Source: Ctena decussata (lineage: Eukaryota > Mollusca > Bivalvia > Lucinida > Lucinidae). From it: a stretch of DNA of 64,000 nucleotides. Where the stretch lies: positions 67,244,123 through 67,308,122 of the forward strand of contig OZ022503.1 of NCBI GenBank assembly GCA_963989385.1, in the 5' to 3' direction. Under the pieces are notes generated by a model. That model did no database searches. It was given only the letters and a program-made list of their open reading frames with translations, and had not been told where the DNA came from. Both the position numbers and the translations under genes were made by a program. Below are positions 39,401-51,734 of this stretch, piece after piece. The stretch's first letter is position 1. Each line of letters starts with the position of its first letter.

Positions 39401-39796
39401 ATGTTATCGGTCGCTGAACGTCGGAGCAGTAGGCGTTTAATGCATTTTCCCATAGGGTCCAATGCAAAATTGACACCTCATTTTCTCCATTCTCAAGAGC
39501 TTTGAGTCTCTGCAAAACATATACATGTGTAGACACAAATAAGTGAAATAGAATGAAGGCTATTTCAGCTTTAGCTTTTATTCCGTTTGGGAGCTAAAGT
39601 CGCACAAACTTTTGTTTACAAAAAGTTCGATGGCCTATAGTTCGCAAGTTATACAATCAGTTGACATAAGATTGTGCATGCATGTAGACATGTTAATGAC
39701 CTTTATATATGCCAAGTTTCAGATGGCTACCTACTCATACAAGCAAGCAGTAGCGGTTTGAAATTTTCACAATTTGGGCTACACGTTCGGGACGAT
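33431..39796 (+). repeat. Copies 43-50, 4-copy duplication
   Basis: Copies start at 33431, 34227, 35022, 35818, 36614, 37410, 38205 and 39001. Copies 43 and 47 share G at 33801 and 36984. Copies 44 and 48 share the same complex one-base-shorter change, GGATCTTG in place of GGTGACTTG, at 34239 and 37422. These pairs are 3183 bases apart, which is four copies minus one base. Copies 44, 45, 48, 49 and 50 share A at monomer 653. Copies 43 and 46 share G at 33519 and 35906. Private: T at 35472-35473 in copy 45, C at 36086 in copy 46, G at 39625 in copy 50. No genes. Confidence 0.92.
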
Positions 39797-42700
39797 TCGT
39801 GACCTTAGGTGACTTGCACAATTCGGGCTGAAACTAGTGCCAAATGAGAGGGTTGGGATAAACATTCAATTGACCATATGTGCCAAAAATTCTCGTTCTT
39901 TAGTTTTCGAGTTATAGCCCCTGGAAGTCGAAAACTGCACGACTTTGCCCTCGAATATCTCGACAACGGAGAAAGGAGAATTTCAGGGCATTTTCTCCCA
40001 AGAAATATATGGGAATTATCTGTAATTTAGCACAGTTTCAGAACGATTCGTGAAAGTCACCTTTTAAGAATAACTTCCACTGCAGGCCCATATATGAAAG
40101 TTTGCTCCTTTATTACTCTGCACATGGACAATTATTTGCGCTGTTATTTGCCCCAGGCATGTACCTATGTAATTACCGTTTACAGTGTAAAGATGGATGT
40201 TATCGGTCGCTGAACGTCGGAGCAGTAGGCGTTTAATGCATTTTCCCATAGGGTCCAATGCAAAATTGACACCTCATTTTCTCCATTCTCAAGAGCTTTG
40301 AGTCTCTGCAAAACATATACATGTGTAGACACAAATAAGTGAAATAGAATGAAGGCTATTTCAGCTTTAGCTTTTATTCCGTTTGGGAGCTAAAGTCGCA
40401 CAAACTTTTGTTTACAAAAATTTCGATGGCCTATAGTTCGCAAGTTATGCAATCAGTTGACATAAGATTGTGCATGCATGTAGACATGTTAATGACCTTT
40501 ATATATGCCAAGTTTCAGATGGCTACCTACTCATACAAGCAAGCAGTAGCGGTTTGAAATTTTCACAATTTGGGCTACACGTTCGGGACGATTCGTGACC
40601 TTAGGTGACTTGCACAATTCGGGCTGAAACTAGTGCCAAATGAGAGGGTTGGGATAAACATTCAATTGACCATATGTGCCAAAAATTCTCGTTCTTTAGT
40701 TTTCGAGTTATAGCCCCTGGAAGTCGAAAACTGCACGACTTTGCCCTCGAATATCTCGACAACGGAGAAAGGAGAATTTCAGGGCATTTTCTCCCAAGAA
40801 ATATATGGGAATTATCTGTAATTTAGCACAGTTTCAGAACGATTCGTGAAAGTCACCTTTTAAGAATAACTTCCACTGCAGGCCCATATATAAAAGTTTG
40901 CTCCTTTATTACTCTGCACATGGACAATTATTTGCGCTGTTATTTGCCCCAGGCATGTACCTATGTAATTACCGTTTACAGTGTAAAGATGGATGTTATC
41001 GGTCGCTGAACGTCGGAGCAGTAGGCGTTTAATGCATTTTCCCATAGGATCCAATGCAAAATTGACACCTCATTTTCTCCATTCTCAAGAGCTTTGAGTC
41101 TCTGCAAAACATATACATGTGTAGACACAAATAAGTGAAATAGAATGAAGGCTATTTCAGCTTTAGCTTTTATTCCGTTTGGGAGCTAAAGTCGCACAAA
41201 CTTTTGTTTACAAAAATTTCGATGGCCTATAGTTCGCAAGTTATGCAATCAGTTGACATAAGATTGTGCATGCATGTAGACATGTTAATGACCTTTATAT
41301 ATGCCAAGTTTCAGATGGCTACCTACTCATACAAGCAAGCAGTAGCGGTTTGAAATTTTCACAATTTGGGCTACACGTTCGGGACGATTCGTGACCTTAG
41401 GTGACTTGCACAATTCGGGCTGAAACTAGTGCCAAATGAGAGGGTTGGGATAAACATTCAATTGACCATATGTGCCAAAAATTCTCGTTCTTTAGTTTTC
41501 GAGTTATAGCCCCTGGAAGTCGAAAACTGCACGACTTTGCCCTCGAATATCTCGACAACGGAGAAAGGAGAATTTCAGGGCATTTTCTCCCAAGAAATAT
41601 ATGGGAATTATCTGTAATTTAGCACAGTTTCAGAACGATTCGTGAAAGTCACCTTTTAAGAATAACTTCCACTGCAGGCCCATATATAAAAGTTTGCTCC
41701 TTTATTACTCTGCACATGGACAATTATTTGCGCTGTTATTTGCCCCAGGCATGTACCTATGTAATTACCGTTTACAGTGTAAAGATGGATGTTATCGGTC
41801 GCTGAACGTCGGTGCAGTAGGCGTTTAATGCATTTTCCCATAGGGTCCAATGCAAAATTGACACCTCATTTTCTCCATTCTCAAGAGCTTTGAGTCTCTG
41901 CAAAACATATACATGTGTAGACACAAATAAGTGAAATAGAATGAAGGCTATTTCAGCTTTAGCTTTTATTCCGTTTGGGAGCTAAAGTCGCACAAACTTT
42001 TGTTTACAAAAATTTCGATGGCCTATAGTTCGCAAGTTATGCAATCAGTTGACATAAGATTGTGCATGCATGTAGACATGTAAATGACCTTTATATATGC
42101 CAAGTTTCAGATGGCTACCTACTCATACAAGCAAGCAGTAGCGGTTTGTAATTTTCACAATTTGGGCTACACGTTCGGGACGATTCGTGACCTTAGGTGA
42201 CTTGCACAATTCGGGCTGAAACTAGTGCCAAATGAGAGGGTTGGGATAAACATTCAATTGACCATATGTGCCAAAAATTCTCGTTCTTTAGTTTTCGAGT
42301 TATAGCCCCTGGAAGTCGAAAACTGCACGACTTTGCCCTCGAATATCTCGACAACGGAGAAAGGAGAATTTCAGGGCATTTTCTCCCAAGAAATATATGG
42401 GAATTATCTGTAATTTAGCACAGTTTCAGAACGATTCGTGAAAGTCACCTTTTAAGAATAACTTCCACTGCAGGCCCATATATAAAAGTTTGCTCCTTTA
42501 TTACTCTGCACATGGACAATTATTTGCGCTGTTATTTGCCCCAGGCATGTACCTATGTAATTACCGTTTACAGTGTAAAGATGGATGTTATCGGTCGCTG
42601 AACGTCGGAGCAGTAGGCGTTTAATGCATTTTCCCATAGGGTCCAATGCAAAATTGACACCTCATTTTCTCCATTCTCAAGAGCTTTGAGTCTCTGCAAA

Positions 42701-45368
42701 ACATATACATGTGTAGACACAAATAAGTGAAATAGAATGAAGGCTATTTCAGCTTTAGCTTTTATTCCGTTTGGGAGCTAAAGTCGCACAAACTTTTGTT
42801 TACAAAAATTTCGATGGCCTATAGTTCGCAAGTTATGCAATCAGTTGACATAAGATTGTGCATGCATGTAGACATGTTAATGACCTTTATATATGCCAAG
42901 TTTCAGATGGCTACCTACTCATACAAGCAAGCAGTAGCGGTTTGAAATTTTCACAATTTGGGCTACACGTTCGGGACGATTCGTGACCTTAGGTGACTTG
43001 CACAATTCGGGCTGAAACTAGTGCCAAATGAGAGGGTTGGGATAAACATTCAACTGACCATATGTGCCAAAAATTCTCGTTCTTTAGTTTTCGAGTTATA
43101 GCCCCTGGAAGTCGAAAACTGCACGACTTTGCCCTCGAATATCTCGACAACGGAGAAAGGAGAATTTCAGGGCATTTTCTCCCAAGAAATATATGGGAAT
43201 TATCTGTAATTTAGCACAGTTTCAGAACGATTCGTGAAAGTCACCTTTTAAGAATAACTTCCACTGCAGGCCCATATATAAAAGTTTGCTCCTTTATTAC
43301 TCTGCACATGGACAATTATTTGCGCTGTTATTTGCCCCAGGCACGTACCTATGTAATTACCGTTTACAGTGTAAAGATGGATGTTATCGGTCGCTGAACA
43401 TCGGAGCAGTAGGCGTTTAATGCATTTTCCCATAGGGTCCAATGCAAAATTGACACCTCATTTTCTCCATTCTCAAGAGCTTTGAGTCTCTGCAAAACAT
43501 ATACATGTGTAGACACAAATAAGTGAAATAGAATGAAGGCTATTTCAGCTTTAGCTTTTATTCCGTTTGGGAGCTAAAGTCGCACAAACTTTTGTTTACA
43601 AAAATTTCGATGGCCTATAGTTCGCAAGTTATGCAATCAGTTGACATAAGATTATGCATGCATGTAGACATGTGAATGACCTTTATATATGTCAAGTTTC
43701 AGATGGCTACCTACTCATACAAGCAAGCAGTAGCGGTTTGAAATTTTCACAATTTGGGCTACACGTTCGGGACGATTCGTGACCTTAGGTGACTTGCACA
43801 ATTCGGGCTGAAACTAGTGCCAAATGAGAGGGTTGGGATAAACATTCAATTGACCATATGTGCCAAAAATTCTCGTTCTATAGTTTTCGAGTTATAGCCC
43901 CTGGAAGTCGAAAACTGCACGACTTTGCCCTCGAATATCTCGACAACGGAGAAAGGAGAATTTCAGGGCATTTTCTCCCAAGAAATATATGGGAATTATC
44001 TGTAATTTAGCACAGTTTCAGAACGATTCGTGAAAGTCACCTTTTAAGAATAACTTCCACTGCAGGCCCATATATGAAAGTATGCTCCTTTATTACTCTG
44101 CACATGGACAATTATTTGCGCTGTTATTTGCCCCAGGCATGTACCTATGTAATTACCGTTTACAGTGTAAAGATGGATGTTATCGGTCGCTGAACGTCGG
44201 AGCAGTAGGCGTTTAATGCATTTTCCCATAGGGTCCAATGCAAAATTGACACCTCATTTTCTCCATTCTCAAGAGCTTTGAGTCTCTGCAAAACATATAC
44301 ATGTGTAGACACAAATAAGTGAAATAGAATGAAGGCTATTTCAGCTTTAGCTTTTATTCCGTTTGGGAGCTAAAGTCGCACAAACTTTTGTTTACAAAAA
44401 TTTCGATGGCCTATAGTTCGCAAGTTATGCAATCAGTTGACATAAGATTGTGCATGCATGTAGACATGTTAATGACCTTTATATATGCCAAGTTTCAGAT
44501 GGCTACCTACTCATACAAGCAAGCAGTAGCGGTTTGAAATTTTCACAATTTGGGCTACACGTTCGGGACGATTCGTGACCTTAGGTGACTTGCACAATTC
44601 GGGCTGAAACTAGTGCCAAATGAGAGGGTTGGGATAAACATTCAATTGACCATATGTGCCAAAAATTCTCGTTCTTTAGTTTTCGAGTTATAGCCCCTGG
44701 AAGTCGAAAACTGCACGACTTTGCCCTCGAATATCTCGACAACGGAGAAAGGAGAATTTCAGGGCATTTTCTCCCAAGAAATATATGGGAATTATCTGTA
44801 ATTTAGCACAGTTTCAGAACGATTCGTGAAAGTCACCTTTTAAGAATAACTTCCACTGCAGGCCCATATATAAAAGTTTGCTCCTTTATTACTCTGCACA
44901 TGGACAATTATTTGCGCTGTTATTTGCCCCAGGCATGTACCTATGTAATTACCGTTTACAGTGTAAAGATGGATGTTATCGGTCGCTGAACGTCGGAGCA
45001 GTAGGCGTTTAATGCATTTTCCCATAGGGTCCAATGCAAAATTGACACCTCATTTTCTCCATTCTCAAGAGCTTTGAGTCTCTGCAAAACATATACATGT
45101 GTAGACACAAATAAGTGAAATAGAATGAAGGCTATTTCAGCTTTAGCTTTTATTCCGTTTGGGAGCTAAAGTCGCACAAACTTTTGTTTACAAAAATTTC
45201 GATGGCCTATAGTTCGCAAGTTATGCAATCAGTTGACATAAGATTGTGCATGCATGTAGACATGTTAATGACCTTTATATATGCCAAGTTTCAGATGGCT
45301 ACCTACTCATACAAGCAAGCAGTAGCGGTTTGAAATTTTCACAATTTGGGCTACACGTTCGGGACGAT
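39797..45368 (+). repeat. Copies 51-57, block with private variants
   Basis: Copies start at 39797, 40593, 41389, 42185, 42981, 43777 and 44573. Copy 51 has G at 40096 and copy 56 G at 44076, the same TATA-motif change. Copy 52 has A at 41049. Copy 53 has T at 41813, A at 42082 and T at 42149. Copy 55 has six changes: C at 43054, C at 43344, A at 43400, A at 43654, G at 43674 and T at 43692. Copy 56 also has A at 43880 and A at 44082. Copies 54 and 57 look like consensus. No genes. Confidence 0.92.
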
Positions 45369-48300
45369 TCGTGACCTTAGGTGACTTGCACAATTCGGGC
45401 TGAAACTAGTGCCAAATGAGAGGGTTGGGATAAACGTTCAATTGACCATATGTGCCAAAAATTCTCGTTCTTTAGTTTTCGAGTTATAGCCCCTGGAAGT
45501 CGAAAACTGCACGACTTTGCCCTCGAATATCTCGACAACGGAGAAAGGAGAATTTCAGGGCATTTTCTCCCAAGAAATATATGGGAATTATCTGTAATTT
45601 AGCACAGTTTCAGAACGATTCGTGAAAGTCACCTTTTAAGAATAACTTCCACTGCAGGCCCATATATAAAAGTTTGCTCCTTTATTACTCTGCACATGGA
45701 CAATTATTTGCGCTGTTATTTGCCCCAGGCATGTACCTATGTAATTACCGTTTACAGTGTAAAGATGGATGTTATCGGTCGCTGAACGTCGGAGCAGTAG
45801 GCGTTTAATGCATTTTCCCATAGGGTCCAATGCAAAATTGACACCTCATTTTCTCCATTCTCAAGAGCTTTGAGTCTCTGCAAAACATATACATGTGTAG
45901 ACACAAATAAGTGAAATAGAATGAAGGCTATTTCAGCTTTAGCTTTTATTCCGTTTGGGAGCTAAAGTCGCACAAACTTTTGTTTACAAAAATTTCGATG
46001 GCCTATAGTTCGCAAGTTATGCAATCAGTTGACATAAGATTGTGCATGCATGTAGACATGTTAATGACCTTTATATATGCCAAGTTTCAGATGGCTACCT
46101 ACTCATACAAGCAAGCAGTAGCGGTTTGAAATTTTCACAATTTGGGCTACACGTTCGGGACGATTCGTGACCTTAGGTGACTTGCACAATTCGGGCTGAA
46201 ACTAGTGCCAAATGAGAGGGTTGGGATAAACATTCAATTGACCATATGTGCCAAAAATTCTCGTTCTTTAGTTTTCGAGTTATAGCCCCTGGAAGTCGAA
46301 AACTGCACGACTTTGCCCTCGAATATCTCGACAACGGAGAAAGGAGAATTTCAGGGCATTTTCTCCCAAGAAATATATGGGAATTATCTGTAATTTAGCA
46401 CAGTTTCAGAACGATTCGTGAAAGTCACCTTTTAAGAATAACTTCCACTGCAGGCCCATATATAAAAGTTTGCTCCTTTATTACTCTGCACATGGACAAT
46501 TATTTGCGCTGTTATTTGCCCCAGGCATGTACCTATGTAATTACCGTTTACAGTGTAAAGATGGATGTTATCGGTCGCTGAACGTCGGAGCAGTAGGCGT
46601 TTAATGCATTTTCCCATAGGGTCCAATGCAAAATTGACACCTCATTTTCTCCATTCTCAAGAGCTTTGAGTCTCTGCAAAACATATACATGTGTAGACAC
46701 AAATAAGTGAAATAGAATGAAGGCTATTTCAGCTTTAGCTTTTATTCCGTTTGGGAGCTAAAGTCGCACAAACTTTTGTTTACAAAAATTTCGATGGCCT
46801 ATAGTTCGCAAGTTATGCAATCAGTTGACATAAGATTGTGCATGCATGTAGACATGTTAATGACCTTTATATATGCCAAGTTTCAGATGGCTACCTACTC
46901 ATACAAGCAAGCAGTAGCGGTTTGAAATTTTCACAATTTGGGCTACACGTTCGGGACGATTCGTGACCTTAGGTGACTTGCACAATTCGGGCTGAAACTA
47001 GTGCCAAATGAGAGGGTTGGGATAAACATTCAATTGACCATATGTGCCAAAAATTCTCGTTCTTTAGTTTTCGAGTTATAGCCCCTGGAAGTCGAAAACT
47101 GCACGACTTTGCCCTCGAATATCTCGACAACGGAGAAAGGAGAATTTCAGGGCATTTTCTCCCAAGAAATATATGGGAATTATCTGTAATTTAGCACAGT
47201 TTCAGAACGATTCGTGAAAGTCACCTTTTAAGAATAACTTCCACTGCAGGCCCATATATAAAAGTTTGCTCCTTTATTACTCTGCACATGGACAATTATT
47301 TGCGCTGTTATTTGCCCCAGGCATGTACCTTTGTAATTACCGTTTACAGTGTAAAGATGGATGTTATCGGTCGCTGAACGTCGGAGCAGTAGGCGTTTAA
47401 TGCATTTTCCCATAGGGTCCAATGCAAAATTGACACCTCATTTTCTCCATTCTCAAGAGCTTTGAGTCTCTGCAAAACATATACATGTGTAGACACAAAT
47501 AAGTGAAATAGAATGAAGGCTATTTCAGCTTTAGCTTTTATTCCGTTTGGGAGCTAAAGTCGCACAAACTTTTGTTTACAAAAATTTCGATGGCCTATAG
47601 TTCGCAAGTTATGCAATCAGTTGACATAAGATTGTGCATGCATGTAGACATGTTAATGACCTTTATATATGCCAAGTTTCAGATGGCTACCTACTCATAC
47701 AAGCAAGCAGTAGCGGTTTGAAATTTTCACAATTTGGGCTACACGTTCGGGACGATTCGTGACCTTAGGTGACTTGCACAATTCGGGCTGAAACTAGTGC
47801 CAAATGAGAGGGTTGGGATAAACGTTCAATTGACCATATGTGCCAAAAATTCTCGTTCTTTAGTTTTCGAGTTATAGCCCCTGGAAGTCGAAAACTGCAC
47901 GACTTTGCCCTCGAATATCTCGACAACGGAGAAAGGAGAATTTCAGGGCATTTTCTCCCAAGAAATATATGGGAATTATCTGTAATTTAGCACAGTTTCA
48001 GAACGATTCGTGAAAGTCACCTTTTAAGAATAACTTCCACTGCAGGCCCATATATAAAAGTTTGCTCCTTTATTACTCTGCACATGGACAATTATTTGCG
48101 CTGTTATTTGCCCCAGGCATGTACCTATGTAATTACCGTTTACAGTGTAAAGATGGATGTTATCGGTCGCTGAACGTCGGAGCAGTAGGCGTTTAATGCA
48201 TTTTCCCATAGGGTCCAATGCAAAATTGACACCTCATTTTCTCCATTCTCAAGAGCTTTGAGTCTCTGCAAAACATATACATGTGTAGACACAAATAAGT

Positions 48301-51300
48301 GAAATAGAATGAAGGCTATTTCAGCTTTAGCTTTTATTCCGTTTGGGAGCTAAAGTCGCACAAACTTTTGTTTACAAAAATTTCGATGGCCTATAGTTCG
48401 CAAGTTATGCAATCAGTTGACATAAGATTGTGCATGCATGTAGACATGTTAATGACCTTTATATATGCCAAGTTTCAGATGGCTACCTACTCATACAAGC
48501 AAGCAGTAGCGGTTTGAAATTTCACAATTTGGGCTACACGTTCGGGACGATTCGTGACCTTAGGTGACTTGCACAATTCGGGCTGAAACTAGTGCCAAAT
48601 GAGAGGGTTGGGATAAACATTCAATTGACCATATGTGCCAAAAATTCTCGTTCTTTAGTTTTCGAGTTATAGCCCCTGGAAGTCGAAAACTGCACGACTT
48701 TGCCCTCGAATATCTCGACAACGGAGAAAGGAGAATTTCAGGGCATTTTCTCCCAAGAAATATATGGGAATTATCTGTAATTTAGCACAGTTTCAGAACG
48801 ATTCGTGAAAGTCACCTTTTAAGAATAACTTCCACTGCAGGCCCATATATAAAAGTTTGCTCCTTTATTACTCTGCACATGGACAATTATTTGCGCTGTT
48901 ATTTGCCCCAGGCATGTACCTATGTAATTACCGTTTACAGTGTAAAGATGGATGTTATCGGTCGCTGAACGTCGGAGCAGTAGGCGTTTAATGCATTTTC
49001 CCATAGGGTCCAATGCAAAATTGACACCTCATTTTCTCCATTCTCAAGAGCTTTGAGTCTCTGCAAAACATATACATGTGTAGACACAAATAAGTGAAAT
49101 AGAATGAAGGCTATTTCAGCTTTAGCTTTTATTCCGTTTGGGAGCTAAAGTCGCACAAACTTTTGTTTACAAAAATTTCGATGGCCTATAGTTCGCAAGT
49201 TATGCAATCAGTTGACATAAGATTGTGCATGCATGTAGACATGTTAATGACCTTTATATATGCCAAGTTTCAGATGGCTACCTACTCATACAAGCAAGCA
49301 GTAGCGGTTTGAAATTTTCACAATTTGGGCTACACGTTCGGGACGATTCGTGACCTTAGGTGACTTGCACAATTCGGGCTGAAACTAGTGCCAAATGAGA
49401 GGGTTGGGATAAACATTCAATTGACAATATGTGCCAAAAATTCTCGTTCTTTAGTTTTCGAGTTATAGCCCCTGGAAGTCGAAAACTGCACGACTTTGCC
49501 CTCGAATATCTCGACAACGGAGAAAGGAGAATTTCAGGGCATTTTCTCCCAAGAAATATATGGGAATTATCTGTAATTTAGCACAGTTTCAGAACGATTC
49601 GTGAAAGTCACCTTTTAAGAATAACTTCCACTGCAGGCCCATATATAAAAGTTTGCTCCTTTATTACTCTGCACATGGACAATTATTTGCGCTGTTATTT
49701 GCCCCAGGCATGTACCTATGTAATTACCGTTTACAGTGTAAAGATGGATGTTATCGGTCGCTGAACGTCGGAGCAGTAGGCGTTTAATGCATTTTCCCAT
49801 AGGGTCCAATGCAAAATTGACACCTCATTTTCTCCATTCTCAAGAGCTTTGAGTCTCTGCAAAACATATACATGTGTAGACACAAATAAGTGAAATAGAA
49901 TGAAGGCTATTTTAACTTTAGCTTTTATTCCGTTTGGGAGCTAAAGTCGCACAAACTTTTGTTTACAAAAATTTCGATGGCCTATAGTTCGCAAGTTATG
50001 CAATCAGTTGACATAAGATTGTGCATGCATGTAGACATGTTAATGACCTTTATATATGCCAAGTTTCAGATGGCTACCTACTCATACAAGCAAGCAGTAG
50101 CGGTTTGAAATTTTCACAATTTGGGCTACACGTTCGGGACGATTCGTGACCTTAGGTGACTTGCACAATTCGGGCTGAAACTAGTGCCAAATGAGAGGGT
50201 TGGGATAAACATTCAATTGACAATATGTGCCAAAAATTCTCGTTCTTTAGTTTTCGAGTTATAGCCCCTGGAAGTCGAAAACTGCACGACTTTGCCCTCG
50301 AATATCTCGACAACGGAGAAAGGAGAATTTCAGGGCATTTTCTCCCAAGAAATATATGGGAATTATCTGTAATTTAGCACAGTTTCAGAACGATTCGTGA
50401 AAGTCACCTTTTAAGAATAACTTCCACTGCAGGCCCATATATAAAAGTTTGCTCCTTTATTACTCTGCACATGGACAATTATTTGCGCTGTTATTTGCCC
50501 CAGGCATGTACCTTTGTAATTACCGTTTACAGTGTAAAGATGGATGTTATCGGTCGCTGAACGTCGGAGCAGTAGGCGTTTAATGCATTTTCCCATAGGG
50601 TCCAATGCAAAATTGACACCTCATTTTCTCCATTCTCAAGAGCTTTGAGTCTCTGCAAAACATATACATGTGTAGACACAAATAAGTGAAATAGAATGAA
50701 GGCTATTTCAGCTTTAGCTTTTATTCCGTTTGGGAGCTAAAGTCGCACAAACTTTTGTTTACAAAAATTTCGATGGCCTATAGTTCGCAAGTTATGCAAT
50801 CAGTTGACATAAGATTGTGCATGCATGTAGACATGTTAATGACCTTTATATATGCCAAGTTTCAGATGGCTACCTACTCATACAAGCAAGCAGTAGCGGT
50901 TTGAAATTTTCACAATTTGGGCTACACGTTCGGGACGATTCGTGACCTTAGGTGACTTGCACAATTCGGGCTGAAACTAGTGCCAAATGAGAGGGTTGGG
51001 ATAAACATTCAATTGACCATATGTGCCAAAAATTCTCGTTCTTTAGTTTTCGAGTTATAGCCCCTGGAAGTCGAAAACTGCACGACTTTGCCCTCGAATA
51101 TCTCGACAACGGAGAAAGGAGAATTTCAGGGCATTTTCTCCCAAGAAATATATGGGAATTATCTGTAATTTAGCACAGTTTCAGAACGATTCGTGAAAGT
51201 CACCTTTTAAGAATAACTTCCACTGCAGGCCCATATATAAAAGTTTGCTCCTTTATTACTCTGCACATGGACAATTATTTGCGCTGTTATTTGCCCCAGG

Positions 51301-51734
51301 CATGTACCTATGTAATTACCGTTTACAGTGTAAAGATGGATGTTATCGGTCGCTGAACATCGGAGCAGTAGGCGTTTAATGCATTTTCCCATAGGGTCCA
51401 ATGCAAAATTGACACCTCATTTTCTCCATTCTCAAGAGCTTTGAGTCTCTGCAAAACATATACATGTGTAGACACAAATAAGTGAAATAGAATGAAGGCT
51501 ATTTCAGCTTTAGCTTTTATTCCGTTTGGGAGCTAAAGTCGCACAAACTTTTGTTTACAAAAATTTCGATGGCCTATAGTTCGCAAGTTATGCAATCAGT
51601 TGACATAAGATTGTGCATGCATGTAGACATGTTAATGACCTTTATATATGCCAAGTTTCAGATGGCTACCTACTCATACAAGCAAGCAGTAGCGGTTTGA
51701 AATTTTCACAATTTGGGCTAACGTTCGGGACGAT
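45369..51734 (+). repeat. Copies 58-65, mixed 3- and 4-copy sharing
   Basis: Copies start at 45369, 46165, 46961, 47757, 48552, 49348, 50144 and 50940. Copies 58 and 61 share G at 45436 and 47824 (three apart). Copies 60 and 64 share T at 47331 and 50514 (four apart). Neighbouring copies 63 and 64 share A at 49426 and 50222, which removes the NdeI site. Copy 61 lacks one T in a T-run near 48521, and copy 65 lacks one C near 51720; both are 795 bp. Copy 63 also has T at 49913 and A at 49915, and copy 65 A at 51359. Copies 59 and 62 look like consensus. No genes. Confidence 0.92.

Noticed and set aside
48521..48521. One-base deletion in a T-run of copy 61 as a biological variant.
   Set aside because: A single T lost from a homopolymer may be a sequencing or polishing error, so I give it no weight as an exchange marker, unlike the shared indels in copies 19/29 and 44/48.
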